Shown: positions 44,926 through 53,500, numbered from the stretch's first letter. The stretch is DNA of 64,000 bases from Bacillota bacterium (GCA_023386955.1 JAEWIS010000061.1:65286-129285); one strand, 5' to 3'. Notes: generated from the letters alone by a model not told the origin. Translations and numbers: made by a program.

Positions 44926-46438
44926 TCTGGTTCCCTCCCGCTATGGCCTTCATCACATTGTGCTGGCTCATCTCGGAGCCCGTAATCTCTTTGACCATGT
45001 GACGGTCACGCAGTACGATGATTTTCTCACTTACCCGGAGGACCTCCTCTAATTCGGAGGAGATAAACAGGACGGACATCCCATTCTGGGCAAGGGTGAT
45101 AACCAGCTTCTGTATCTCCGCCTTGGCTCCAATATCAATGCCTCGGGTGGGTTCATCCAGGATCAAAAGACCGGGCCGGGTCAGCAGCCACCGGGCCAGC
45201 AGCACCTTTTGCTGGTTGCCGCCGCTCAGATTCTTGATCAGCTGCTCGGGATTGGGGGGATTAATGTTCAGAGCCTGAATATATTCATCTGCGATCTCAA
45301 CCTGCCGTATCCGATTGATTTTCTTGAACCAGCCTTGGGATGCCTGGAGTGCCAGGATGATGTTCTCCCGAATGGTAAGCTCATCAATAATCCCTTCCGC
45401 TTTCCGGTTTTCCGGACAAAAGGCGATGGAATGGTCGATGGCTTGTCTGGGTGTATTCAGCACTGTTTTTGCTCCCTTAATCTGTATCTCCCCGGAATCT
45501 GCCTTGTCCGCTGCGAAGAGGAGTCTGGCCAGCTCTGTTCTTCCCGACCCCAACAGGCCTGCAAGGCCTACCACCTCTCCCTGATGAATCGTAAGCTCCA
45601 CCGGTTCGATAGCGCCCTTCCTGCCCAGATTCACCGCATGCAGTAAAACCTCAGACCGGCTTTGAACCGACTCCGGAGCCTTGGGCAGCTCCTCCAGCAG
45701 CTTCATATCCTTTCCGATCATCTTCGACACCAGATCTATCCGGGGCAGCTCCTTGGCCAGGTGCTCCCCTATTAATTCTCCGTTCCGAAGAATGGTTATC
45801 CGATCCGAAATTTCATATACCTGGTCCAAAAAGTGGGTCACGAACAGAATTGCCAGCCCTTCATTCTTCAGGCGAGTCATAACAGAAAAAAGCTGCACGA
45901 CCTCCCCCCGGTCGAGACTGGAGGTAGGTTCATCCAGAATGAGCACCTTGGCGGAGATACTGACGGCTCTGGCAATGGCAATCAGCTGCTGCACGGCCAC
46001 AGAATAATGCTCCAGCGGCTGGGTAACATCGATCTCCAGATTTAACCGTTTCTTCAGCAGCTGCTCCGCATTGCGGTTCATGTCCTTCCATAGAATGCGG
46101 CCCCAGCGGCGCGGTTCACGCCCGATATAGATATTCTCCGCAACGGACAAATTGGGGCACAGGTTAATCTCCTGATACACCGTACTGATCCCCGCCTCCT
46201 GCGCATCATGCGGACTGGAGATTCGGATGGGCGTGGAGTCCAGCTCCACTGTACCCTGATCAATGGAATATACCCCTGTCAGCACCTTGATTAACGTGGA
46301 CTTACCTGCGCCATTCTCTCCCATCAGCGCATGAACCTCTCCGGCAAACAGCCGGAAGTCCACACCGGTAAGCGCCTTAACACCGGGAAATTCCTTATGA
46401 ATCCCTTTCATGCTCAGCAATGGCTGCTGCTCCTTCAT
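44918..46438 (-). CDS. ytfR: Sugar ABC transporter ATP-binding protein, YtfR-like
   Basis: 506 residues with two ABC cassettes, as in RbsA, MglA and YtfR. First cassette: Walker A GENGAGKST near residue 38, signature region SVAVQQLIAIARAV, Walker B LILDEPTSSLD. The second Walker A is modified (GLLGSGRTEL); LSGGNQQKVLLARWL and LLILDEPTRGID follow. It powers the two permeases. ATG 46438 follows GGGAGGAGG. It lies 87 bases after the binding protein gene in the operon. Confidence 0.94.
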   Translation of the reverse strand: MKEQQPLLSMKGIHKEFPGVKALTGVDFRLFAGEVHALMGENGAGKSTLIKVLTGVYSIDQGTVELDSTPIRISSPHDAQEAGISTVYQEINLCPNLSVAENIYIGREPRRWGRILWKDMNRNAEQLLKKRLNLEIDVTQPLEHYSVAVQQLIAIARAVSISAKVLILDEPTSSLDRGEVVQLFSVMTRLKNEGLAILFVTHFLDQVYEISDRITILRNGELIGEHLAKELPRIDLVSKMIGKDMKLLEELPKAPESVQSRSEVLLHAVNLGRKGAIEPVELTIHQGEVVGLAGLLGSGRTELARLLFAADKADSGEIQIKGAKTVLNTPRQAIDHSIAFCPENRKAEGIIDELTIRENIILALQASQGWFKKINRIRQVEIADEYIQALNINPPNPEQLIKNLSGGNQQKVLLARWLLTRPGLLILDEPTRGIDIGAKAEIQKLVITLAQNGMSVLFISSELEEVLRVSEKIIVLRDRHMVKEITGSEMSQHNVMKAIAGGNQNA

Positions 46439-46525
46439 GTCCCTCTGTTCCTCCTCCCAAAAAAATCAGGCCGCCTATACGCTTGCCCAATTGTACAGAA
46501 CGGCCCGATATTGGTTTAGCACCAC

Positions 46526-47560
46526 TTAATACTGGCGGTTAGGCAGCTCGCGTTTGGCATCCTCGGAGGTAAATACCCCTTCCTTGGTCACAATGCGCTT
46601 GGTCACTTCCTTGCCGTCCACCACATCCTTCACAGCCTGCATCAGCTGCGGTCCCAGAAGCGGGTTGCACTCCACAATGAAGTTGATCTTCCCTTCACTG
46701 GCTGCGACAAAACCATCCTTCACGCCGTCAACCGAGATAATGATAATATCCTTCCCCGGCTTCAAGCCTGCTGCTTCAATGGCCTGGATAGCGCCCAATG
46801 CCATGTCGTCATTGTGGGCATAGAGCACATCAATTTTCTTTTGGGCCTTCAGGAAAGCCTGCATGACTTCCTTGCCCTTGGCCCGGGTGAAGTCCCCGGT
46901 TTGGGAGGCGATGATCTTCAAATTGGGATTGGATTTGATGATCTCCTCAAACCCGGCCTTGCGGTCATTGGCCGGCGCCGAGCCGGTTGTGCCCTGCAGC
47001 TCCACAATGTTAACCTGCTCCTTGGCATCCTTATAGGTGTCCACCAGCCACTTGCCTGCACGGCGGCCCTCCTCTACAAAGTCGGAGCCGATGAAGGTTT
47101 TGTACAGAGAGGTGTCCTTGGAATCCACCGCCCGGTCAGTCAGAATGACGGGAATGCCGGCATCCTTGGCTTCCTTCAGTACCGTGTCCCAGCCGGATTC
47201 CACAACCGGAGAGAAGGCAATCACATCCACCTTCTGTTGGATGTAGTTGCGGATCGCTTTGATCTGGTTTTCCTGTTTTTGCTGGGCGTCGGAGAATTTC
47301 AGGTCAAAGCCGGCATCCTTGGCCGCATCCTGAACCGACTTGGAGTTCGCCGTTCTCCAGCCGCTTTCTGCTCCTACCTGGGAAAAGCCCAGTGTAATTT
47401 TCTTGCCTGCGGCCGGCGCTTTGGTCGCTGCTGCAGCTTGTGTCGGTGCAGCTGAGGACTCGCCAGCGTTAGCCGGTTTGCTGTCTGAGCTGCCGCATGC
47501 CGCCGATAATAACATAAGCACCGAAGCCATAAAAAGCCCTGCTGCCTTGATGGGTTTCAT
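46526..47560 (-). CDS. ytfQ: Sugar-binding lipoprotein, YtfQ-like, of the ABC operon
   Basis: 344 residues, lipobox LSAAC (Cys about 22), then an Ala/Pro linker and an RbsB-type fold: ITLGFSQVGAESGWRTANS, IQQKVDVIAFSPVVESGW, YKTFIGSDFVEEGRRAGKWL, VLYAHNDDMALGAIQAIEAA. The strongest match by eye is E. coli YtfQ (galactofuranose and galactopyranose). First gene of the importer operon with AAAGGGAGGT before ATG 47560. A possible CcpA site overlaps the likely promoter, which would fit catabolite repression. Paralog of the lipoprotein at 37365-38396. Confidence 0.93.
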   Translation of the reverse strand: MKPIKAAGLFMASVLMLLSAACGSSDSKPANAGESSAAPTQAAAATKAPAAGKKITLGFSQVGAESGWRTANSKSVQDAAKDAGFDLKFSDAQQKQENQIKAIRNYIQQKVDVIAFSPVVESGWDTVLKEAKDAGIPVILTDRAVDSKDTSLYKTFIGSDFVEEGRRAGKWLVDTYKDAKEQVNIVELQGTTGSAPANDRKAGFEEIIKSNPNLKIIASQTGDFTRAKGKEVMQAFLKAQKKIDVLYAHNDDMALGAIQAIEAAGLKPGKDIIIISVDGVKDGFVAASEGKINFIVECNPLLGPQLMQAVKDVVDGKEVTKRIVTKEGVFTSEDAKRELPNRQY

Positions 47561-47585
47561 AGTGAGGATTACCTCCCTTTTGGAT

Positions 47586-47623
47586 CACCATATCTGGTGT
47601 AGCTTCATAATAAACCGCTTTCA
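47586..47623 (-). promoter_or_regulatory. Candidate cre site and palindrome upstream of the ABC operon
   Basis: On the minus strand, 47623-47610 reads TGAAAGCGGTTTAT, which fits the CcpA cre consensus except for the last two bases, followed by TATTAT as a possible -10. CACCA-TATC-TGGTG at 47586-47599 is a perfect dyad between promoter and gene, a candidate operator. Neither has been tested. Confidence 0.4.
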
Positions 47624-47684
47624 TAGGCATGTATACGGAGTTTCATATCCGTTTTTTTGCAAATTCTTGATGGAGATGATGCAG

Positions 47685-47710
47685 CCGCTTCCAAGAAGTG
47701 CGGTTTTTTT
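47685..47710 (+). terminator. Orphan plus-strand terminator
   Basis: CCGCTTC pairs with GAAG-t-GCGG (one bulge), followed by seven T. No plus-strand gene precedes it for almost 5 kb, so it may end an antisense or small RNA from this intergenic region, or be a chance structure. Confidence 0.45.
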
Positions 47711-47739
47711 GTTGGAAAGTTGGATTTTCTTGTGAGAGC

Positions 47740-47930
47740 TTCTAACGAACGTATAAGCCTCTATTTTCGCGAAAACAGCCCTTCCCAAAATCTAACGGCG
47801 GCCACAGCCGCTATTTCGGTAAAATGTTCCTCCGGGAGGCCTTTTTGAGCCCAATAGCGTCTCCTGCTTCCGTTAGATTTTGCAGGACCCCGATTTGGGG
47901 CAAATAGCGGCTCTCACCGCCGTTAGAAAT
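47740..47930. repeat. Four alternating copies of a 27-base intergenic repeat
   Basis: The unit AAATAGCGGC..(about 8)..CCGTTAGATTTT occurs forward at about 47852-47881 and 47902-47929, and inverted at about 47788-47816. A more diverged inverted copy lies at about 47750-47766 (TCTAACGAACG..AGCCTCTATTT). Inverted and forward copies can pair into a cruciform. The gap 47561-48036 holds no gene beyond this array, the regulatory sites and terminators. Confidence 0.75.
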
Positions 47931-47982
47931 ATAGCCTGCGGAGCTCAGTATCACTAGGGGCTGTGTTTGCCCCCGCAAACGC

Positions 47983-48006
47983 AAAAAAGCCGCATTTCTG
48001 CGGCTG
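47983..48006 (-). terminator. Terminator of the tetR-map operon
   Basis: On the minus strand AGCCGCA (48006-48000) pairs with TGCGGCT (47994-47988), followed by TTTTTT. About 30 bases after the map stop. Confidence 0.85.
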
Positions 48007-48036
48007 TGCGGACTGTAATTTGTGTGTGGTGCGGGT

Positions 48037-48786
48037 TTACTTTTGCTCCGTTAAAATAATCGGGCCCTCTGCCGTTACCGCGATGGTATGCTCGTACTGT
48101 GCGGATAACGAACCGTCTACGGTTCGGGCGGTCCATCCGTCGGCATCCACCTTCATGGCTGCTTTCCCCGCATTCAGCATGGGCTCGATGGTGAACACCA
48201 TGCCTTCCTTCAGCCGGAAGCCTTTGCCCGGGTACCCCACATGGGGATAACTCGGCTCCTCATGCATCGCCCTTCCGACTCCATGGCCAAGCAGATCGCG
48301 CACCACGGAGAAGCCGTTTTGCTCGGCATGGGATTGAACCGCATGCATCACATCGCCGATCCGGTTTCCGGGAACCGCTTTTTCGATACCCCGATACAAA
48401 CATTCCTTGGTCACCCGCATCAGCTTACGGGCTTCCTCCGATATCTCACCTACCGCATAACACCATGCCGAATCGCCGATCCACCCGTCCGCCTCCGCGA
48501 CGATGTCAATTTTGACAATATCACCCTCCTGCAGAGGCTTCCGGTTGGGAAACCCGTGGGCAATCACATCGTTGACTGATGCGCAGGTGGCAAACGGATA
48601 GCCGTTATAACCAACGGTATACGCCCGGGCGTTATGTTCCTTCAGGAACCGCACGGCAAATGACTCGATCTCGTGGGTCGTAATCCCAGGCCGGATCATC
48701 CCGGCAATCGCCTGATGGAACGCTGCAACGATGCCGCCCGCTTTTTTCATATCCTCAATCTCTGCTTTTGATTTCAGGATAACCAT
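48037..48786 (-). CDS. map: Type I methionine aminopeptidase
   Basis: 249 residues, removes the starting methionine from nascent proteins. The metal-binding set is complete by motif: DIVKIDIVAEADGWIGDSAW (two Asp), GHGVGRAMHEEP (His), MVFTIEPML (Glu) and SAQYEHTIAV (Glu). Standard length, no N-terminal zinc finger. It is not in a ribosomal protein operon, the usual site of the housekeeping copy, so it is probably a second copy. ATG 48786 lies inside the upstream TetR gene (13-base overlap), with AAAAGGGGAG upstream. Confidence 0.95.
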   Translation of the reverse strand: MVILKSKAEIEDMKKAGGIVAAFHQAIAGMIRPGITTHEIESFAVRFLKEHNARAYTVGYNGYPFATCASVNDVIAHGFPNRKPLQEGDIVKIDIVAEADGWIGDSAWCYAVGEISEEARKLMRVTKECLYRGIEKAVPGNRIGDVMHAVQSHAEQNGFSVVRDLLGHGVGRAMHEEPSYPHVGYPGKGFRLKEGMVFTIEPMLNAGKAAMKVDADGWTARTVDGSLSAQYEHTIAVTAEGPIILTEQK

Positions 48787-49394
48787 TCAAAACTCCCCTT
48801 CTGCTGTATGCCTGAAAAAATCATACTGACGATGCCGTCCACATCCATCTCATGGCGCATATTGTGATGGATGTTCAAGGCGGCGCACCCAACTAATGAG
48901 CCAAATATCTGATTCGCAGTTTTCTCCGGCGACGCATCAGACCCGGCTCCCTCCAGGATCATTCCCGCAAACGGCAGGTAAATCCGTTCCTGGAAATTCT
49001 CAAACAGCTTGATGAACCGGTTCCCCGGGAAGTGATGGAAATTGTCCGCAACCGTTTTGAGCAGAATAAATACGGAAGGATCCTGAATACATGCCTTCAG
49101 GAGCAGTCTGGAGAAGGACGCTGCGCGCTTCAACGAATTCCCCTCGCCCGTCAAGACGGGAGCAACGGCCTCCTCCGTTCGAGCCAGGGCATCCCACAGC
49201 AAATCCTCAAGAAGCATGTGCTTATTCTTATAATAATGATACACCGTTCCGTAACCCAGCTCCGCCTTCACGGCAACATCCCGGATCTCCAGATGAATGC
49301 CCTTCTCCAAATAGATGTCTGCCGCCGCTTGCATAATTTGGCTCATCCGCATTTCCCGGATGGCATCATTCTGTTCCTTGGTACGAGGTGACAT
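48774..49394 (-). CDS. TetR-family transcriptional repressor
   Basis: 206 residues. N-terminal helix-turn-helix: IMQAAADIYLEKGIHLEIRD then VKAELGYGTVYHYYKNKHML (recognition helix GYGTVYHYY). The C-terminal ligand domain is mostly helical with no recognised signature (VFILLKTVADNFHHFPGN). It is the first gene of a two-gene unit with map. ATG 49394 follows AAGGAGGAG. The usual role is to repress its own operon, which here would include map. Confidence 0.9.
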   Translation of the reverse strand: MSPRTKEQNDAIREMRMSQIMQAAADIYLEKGIHLEIRDVAVKAELGYGTVYHYYKNKHMLLEDLLWDALARTEEAVAPVLTGEGNSLKRAASFSRLLLKACIQDPSVFILLKTVADNFHHFPGNRFIKLFENFQERIYLPFAGMILEGAGSDASPEKTANQIFGSLVGCAALNIHHNMRHEMDVDGIVSMIFSGIQQKGSFEWLS

Positions 49395-49548
49395 AGCTCC
49401 TCCTTTTTTAGACCTGCGGTAATGTCAATGTAAAAACAATATACCTCATTTAAAGGTGAGGATCAAGTACCGTGTACGGATGAAGTGGAAACCCGTTCCT
49501 CCACCCTGCGTATAAAGCCCATACTTTATAACTGAAGGAGCGTTTTTT

Positions 49549-49918
49549 ATGATCGGCATTATCGATATTCTACTGTTATCATGGGTGTTGCTCCGATTTA
49601 CGGTCAAGCAGCCCTTGTCCGTACTGGGTTACAAACCTGTTGGCGTGCTTACAGCAATTTGCATTTGCTTTATTCCTTGGAGTCGCCGTTTGTGTGGTTG
49701 TCCAATGGACAGAGTCCACCATCACCTCCGCAGGTTGGGAACTAAACTCCGGTTACCGGTGGTCTGATTTTTTGAAGGCCGGCTGGTGGAGCTTGAAGTC
49801 CGTGTGGTATGAGGAGCTGCTCTTCCGGGGGGCACTGCTTGTGCTGCTGATCCGCTGCTGCCCGCCAATAAAAAAGCCCGCTATACGCGGGCCCATCGAT
49901 TCACAGATTATAGAATAA
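49549..49918 (+). pseudogene. Frameshifted, truncated CPBP intramembrane protease gene
   Basis: Two overlapping plus-strand frames together give a broken CPBP (CAAX-protease-like) protein. The first starts MIGIIDILLLSWVLLRF at 49549 after GAAGGAG, and becomes non-hydrophobic (RLCGCPMDRVHHHL) after about 49680. The other frame (+1) carries the continuation LFLGVAVCVVVQWTES and the family motif YEELLFRG (glutamate pair plus Arg). The frame change falls between about 49640 and 49690. After LLIR (about 49858) the sequence runs into the minus-strand operon terminator, so the C-terminal half is missing. Confidence 0.75.
49868..49892 (-). terminator. Terminator of the MoxR-transglutaminase operon
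   Basis: GCCCGC (49892-49887 on the minus strand) pairs with GCGGGC around a five-base loop, followed by TTTTTTATT. It lies nine bases after the stop of the 29-residue peptide gene and also forms the end of the broken protease frame. Confidence 0.9.
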
Positions 49919-49990
49919 TAGCAGGGCGATCATCAGAATCCCTGTCCAAAAGGCCGCCAGCATCCATTTCCTGTTATCATGCTTTAACAT
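49901..49990 (-). CDS. 29-residue single-pass membrane peptide
   Basis: The reading frame ATG TTA AAG CAT GAT ... CTG TGA encodes MLKHDNRKW then a hydrophobic helix (MLAAFWTGILMIALLLFYNL, to the C-terminus). The basic start and single helix predict an N-in membrane peptide. GGAGGAG lies about ten bases upstream, inside the end of the transglutaminase gene, and the two genes overlap by 14 bases, so it is probably translated by coupling. The operon terminator follows after nine bases. No known family recognised; it could be a small regulatory or assembly subunit of the membrane transglutaminase. Confidence 0.65.
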   Translation of the reverse strand: MLKHDNRKWMLAAFWTGILMIALLLFYNL

Positions 49991-52232
49991 CGGTCTGAAC
50001 TCCTCCTTTTTTCCACCGCTCCCTGATTTCCTGCATCCTCATGGTCAGTGCGGTAAGCTCCTCTTCCGTAACCGGCAAATCACTGTACTTGGCTTTCTCA
50101 AACAGCAGCAGAAGTGATTCAACATCGTCCGGCGCTGCCCCATTCCCTTCATTGCCCCAACGCTGAACGGCTTCCCTTACGGTCTCATGCTCCTTGCGGG
50201 AATAGCCTCTGCGTCTGGCATCGCGCAGGAAACGCTCCACTTCCAGCAAAACCCGCCGGTTTGTATTCAAATGGCCGGTGGGGGGCCGGATGCTCCGCAA
50301 AAATGGGATGTGCCGCCGGAAAATCCAACTGAGGCTCAGAAGAAAGGCTGCTGCAGCCACACCTGCTGCTCCCCATCCAAGGAAGCTGCCCCGGCTATTA
50401 TGGTCAGCAGCAGCTGAAGCCGGTTCAGCGGGATCAGGCTGCTCCGGTGCGCTGGACGCTTCCGGCTCTGTCGAAACCTCCGGCACCGGCTCCGCGGCCA
50501 CATCCCCTTCCAAACCATTAACTGGCAGAGAGAAGCCTGATGTCGGCTCGAACGGAAGCCAGCCGTACCCGGGAAAATAGGCCTCTACCCACGAATGGGC
50601 GTCGGAATTGCGGACCAGATATTCTCCCTCCGCAACAGCTTCTCCCGGCGCAAATCCTTTGACCCAGCGGGAGGGAATGCCGATGGAGCGGAGCATCACC
50701 GCCATAGCGGTGGAGAAATAATCACAGTAGCCTTCCTTGATTTCAAACAGAAACCGGTCCACAAAGTCCTTGCTTTGGCCAGCATTCAAGTTAGGCGCAG
50801 TTGTATAGGGATACGCAGTTGCCAGATATTGCTCCAGCCGCTTTACCTTGTCGTAGAGGTCCTGCCCAGGGGCTGTTACCTGCAAGGCCAACTCTCTTAC
50901 CCGGGCCGGGAGTGACTCCGGAAGCGCCAGATATTCCTCCAGCCCGGCAGTGGCTTGGAGAGCCGCCGGGAGCTTGCGCAGATCCTCTTCCCTTACCACC
51001 GGGATCTTCGAGGTCAGGGTATAGGAAACCGGGTAAATCCGCTGGCTGCTCCCTGTCCATCTCAGTTCGGATAACCGCGGTGACCATTGCAGCAGAGATA
51101 AGTCTGCGCCCGGGCCATCGGTTGTGATGCTCCGCACCCTGTCAATGGCATACGCGCCGAAAAGCACCGGATATTCCTTTCCTACTTCAGCCATGGTAAC
51201 CGTTTGGGTCACCTCCACCGTTTGGAGGCGGGAGGAATCCGACTCCCGCCCTGAGGCCACTGGCAGCCTGGCAGAGACAGGGGACAACAGCGCTTCACGC
51301 TCCACCTCACTGGTGATCCACCCTTCCCCGGTATAACGGGAACGGGTTTCTCCGCGCCAATAGCTGCGTTGGGGTGAAACCACCGACATCACCGGCGTTT
51401 GATTCAAGGTCAGCTGTCCGCCCAGGGATGAATCATCCCGGCCATACCCCGAGACAGCACCTCCGCCGAGAGTAAAGATTGAGGAATTTCCGCCGGCGGA
51501 TAAGAAGGAGCGGTTAGCTTGCAGGTTATTCCAGAGGGTATAGGGACCGGTTAACATTGGCCGGACATTGGGAGCCTGCATACCGAGAAATACCACAAGG
51601 ATTAGAAGAATGGCCGCAGGCAGCGTAATAAAAGGGACATAACGGGAAACCTGCGGTCCGCCTTCCGGATTGTTTTTTTTCAATTCGGCAGCAAAACAGA
51701 GGATGGTAAGCAGCAGGCCGGAGAATATCACCGCCCCTGCCTCTCCCCGGAGATCAAGAGTGCCGACGGAATCACGGACCGCAAAAATAAACACAGTGAC
51801 AACCAACGCACTGATAACCAGCTTCTTTGTCTTCATCATGGTGAGCGCAAACAAGGTGATCAGCCATGCGGATAAAGCAAACCAGATGAAGGGCTCCAAC
51901 GGAATAAAATTCTCTTGAATCAGCAGAACGGTGTCCGTAAGCTCCACCGGCTTCCGCCAGACAGGAGCATAGCCGGTCATATAGCCGGTAATCGTGAAAA
52001 GGAACGTTAGCTGCAGCACCTGCCGGAGCAGCCAAGGCAAAAAAACCAGCAGCTCGGTCAACACGGTGAAGAGGAGCGTCAGCTTAACAACCGTCACGGT
52101 TTCCGGCAGCCAAACTCCCTCTTCCTTCTGCATCCATAGGACATACTGCAGGAGAAACAGACCCGTTAATACAATCGAAAGCCCTTCCGGCCAATTCCGC
52201 CATAAACTGTTCTTCCATCGCTGCTGTTTCAT
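49977..52232 (-). CDS. Membrane transglutaminase-like protein (DUF3488 and DUF4129 regions)
   Basis: 751 residues. About six N-terminal transmembrane helices (to about residue 220), an extracellular transglutaminase-like domain with EGYCDYFSTAMAVML (nucleophile Cys 503), NSDAHSWVEAY (His 546) and WLPFEPTSGF (acidic third residue Glu), a further helix near 620, and a C-terminal cytoplasmic DUF4129-like tail. This architecture always goes with MoxR and DUF58 genes, as here. The true substrate is unknown; a protease or a crosslinking role has been proposed for the family. The start overlaps the DUF58 stop by four bases (ATGA). Confidence 0.93.
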   Translation of the reverse strand: MKQQRWKNSLWRNWPEGLSIVLTGLFLLQYVLWMQKEEGVWLPETVTVVKLTLLFTVLTELLVFLPWLLRQVLQLTFLFTITGYMTGYAPVWRKPVELTDTVLLIQENFIPLEPFIWFALSAWLITLFALTMMKTKKLVISALVVTVFIFAVRDSVGTLDLRGEAGAVIFSGLLLTILCFAAELKKNNPEGGPQVSRYVPFITLPAAILLILVVFLGMQAPNVRPMLTGPYTLWNNLQANRSFLSAGGNSSIFTLGGGAVSGYGRDDSSLGGQLTLNQTPVMSVVSPQRSYWRGETRSRYTGEGWITSEVEREALLSPVSARLPVASGRESDSSRLQTVEVTQTVTMAEVGKEYPVLFGAYAIDRVRSITTDGPGADLSLLQWSPRLSELRWTGSSQRIYPVSYTLTSKIPVVREEDLRKLPAALQATAGLEEYLALPESLPARVRELALQVTAPGQDLYDKVKRLEQYLATAYPYTTAPNLNAGQSKDFVDRFLFEIKEGYCDYFSTAMAVMLRSIGIPSRWVKGFAPGEAVAEGEYLVRNSDAHSWVEAYFPGYGWLPFEPTSGFSLPVNGLEGDVAAEPVPEVSTEPEASSAPEQPDPAEPASAAADHNSRGSFLGWGAAGVAAAAFLLSLSWIFRRHIPFLRSIRPPTGHLNTNRRVLLEVERFLRDARRRGYSRKEHETVREAVQRWGNEGNGAAPDDVESLLLLFEKAKYSDLPVTEEELTALTMRMQEIRERWKKGGVQTDVKA

Positions 52233-53500
52233 TTCATCCGGTCCTCCAATTCAAGAGCAAGCTCATCCAGCGATGGTATGGCATACCCCCATGCCCCTGC
52301 TGCCCGCAAGGGCCCGCTCCACTGCTCCCGGCCGGACTGAGCCACACCGGGGGCAATCCACATGTGGCAGCCGTTTATCCCACGCTGTTTGATCCAGGCC
52401 AAGGACCGGTTCATAGCTATGCCCGACTGCGGGGAGACAATAATCAGGAATATACCGGGGACAAGGACTCTTGCCCATTCCCGGAGCACCTCCATCAGAG
52501 GCAGCCCGCTGTCCGGTTCCACATCAATCAGATGGTTCGCGATTCCTTTTAAGTGGGCAGTGCCCGGCTTCGGCTCAATATAGGTGGAGCTTTTCCCTGC
52601 GGACAGAAGTCCCACTGCCAGGCCCTGCCCGATGGTATAATCCGCAAGGGAAATGGCCGTGGAAACAGCCAGCTCCACATGTTCCCGGCTGGGATAGGCT
52701 TGTTTATCCCTGTCCAGGATGATCATCACCCGGGGGACAGCCTCCCGCTCGAATTCTCTTGTTTTCCAGGCGCCGGTTTTGGCGGTGGCATTCCAGTGAA
52801 TGCGGGATAGTCTGTCTCCCGAGACAAACTCGCGCACTCCATTAGGCTGCATGGTTTCCCGGGGATAACGGGCCATTGCGGAAGAATGGCGGCCGCCTTG
52901 GAACATCCGGGTTAATTGCTTCCATTCCCGGATATGCACCTTTTGCGGCAGCACTGCAATGGTATCCGTCAACTCGAAACGGCTGCGCTGCTGGAACAAG
53001 CCGAAGATATCTCCGGTTGTACATTCCGTATCTGCGAAGCTGTAGAACCCTCTCGCAAGCGGCGATGTCCGGTAGGTAACCTCCGTTCTCCGCTTCCAGC
53101 CGGGAACAAGTAAGGTTTCCACCGCTTCTTCTCCCCCGTCCCGGCGGACCAGCCGTTCCTTCACATGAAGGTAAGGGAGGGGCCAATACCCCGGAAGCTG
53201 CATCAGGAGGCTTACGCTAAGAGGTGTCCCCGCTTCCATAAGAGTGTTATGGCCGGCGTCCGGGAAGGTCCGGACGATCCCCGCCCGTGAGATGCCGCTC
53301 CAGCGGCTGAATATCAGATAGAGACACACTGCGGCAACGATAATGAAAATCATGGCAGCAAGCTCGCCGCCCTGTATCAGCATAAAGAATAAACTGGAGA
53401 TAAATATCAGAATAACTCCGAATAAGCGGCCTGAAACAGGAATCCTTTTTCCCAACACGGATATTCTCCCTGCATGCTTTACCGGCTGCAGCCTTGCCAT
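52229..53500 (-). CDS. DUF58 domain protein
   Basis: About 423 residues. Two N-terminal membrane helices (about 27-65), a beta-rich section, then the DUF58 signature VREFVSGDRLSRIHWNATAK near residue 205, followed by a von Willebrand A-like region (RVMIILDRDKQAYPS). DUF58 proteins are partners of MoxR AAA ATPases. ATG 53500 overlaps the MoxR stop by one base; a TTG one codon upstream could also initiate. GGTGGAA serves as the ribosome site. Confidence 0.9.
   Translation of the reverse strand: MARLQPVKHAGRISVLGKRIPVSGRLFGVILIFISSLFFMLIQGGELAAMIFIIVAAVCLYLIFSRWSGISRAGIVRTFPDAGHNTLMEAGTPLSVSLLMQLPGYWPLPYLHVKERLVRRDGGEEAVETLLVPGWKRRTEVTYRTSPLARGFYSFADTECTTGDIFGLFQQRSRFELTDTIAVLPQKVHIREWKQLTRMFQGGRHSSAMARYPRETMQPNGVREFVSGDRLSRIHWNATAKTGAWKTREFEREAVPRVMIILDRDKQAYPSREHVELAVSTAISLADYTIGQGLAVGLLSAGKSSTYIEPKPGTAHLKGIANHLIDVEPDSGLPLMEVLREWARVLVPGIFLIIVSPQSGIAMNRSLAWIKQRGINGCHMWIAPGVAQSGREQWSGPLRAAGAWGYAIPSLDELALELEDRMK

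Noticed and set aside
48774..49394. TetR gene as the proven regulator of the DHA2 exporter
   Set aside because: It is 14 kb away and its own site is unknown; kept only as a testable possibility.
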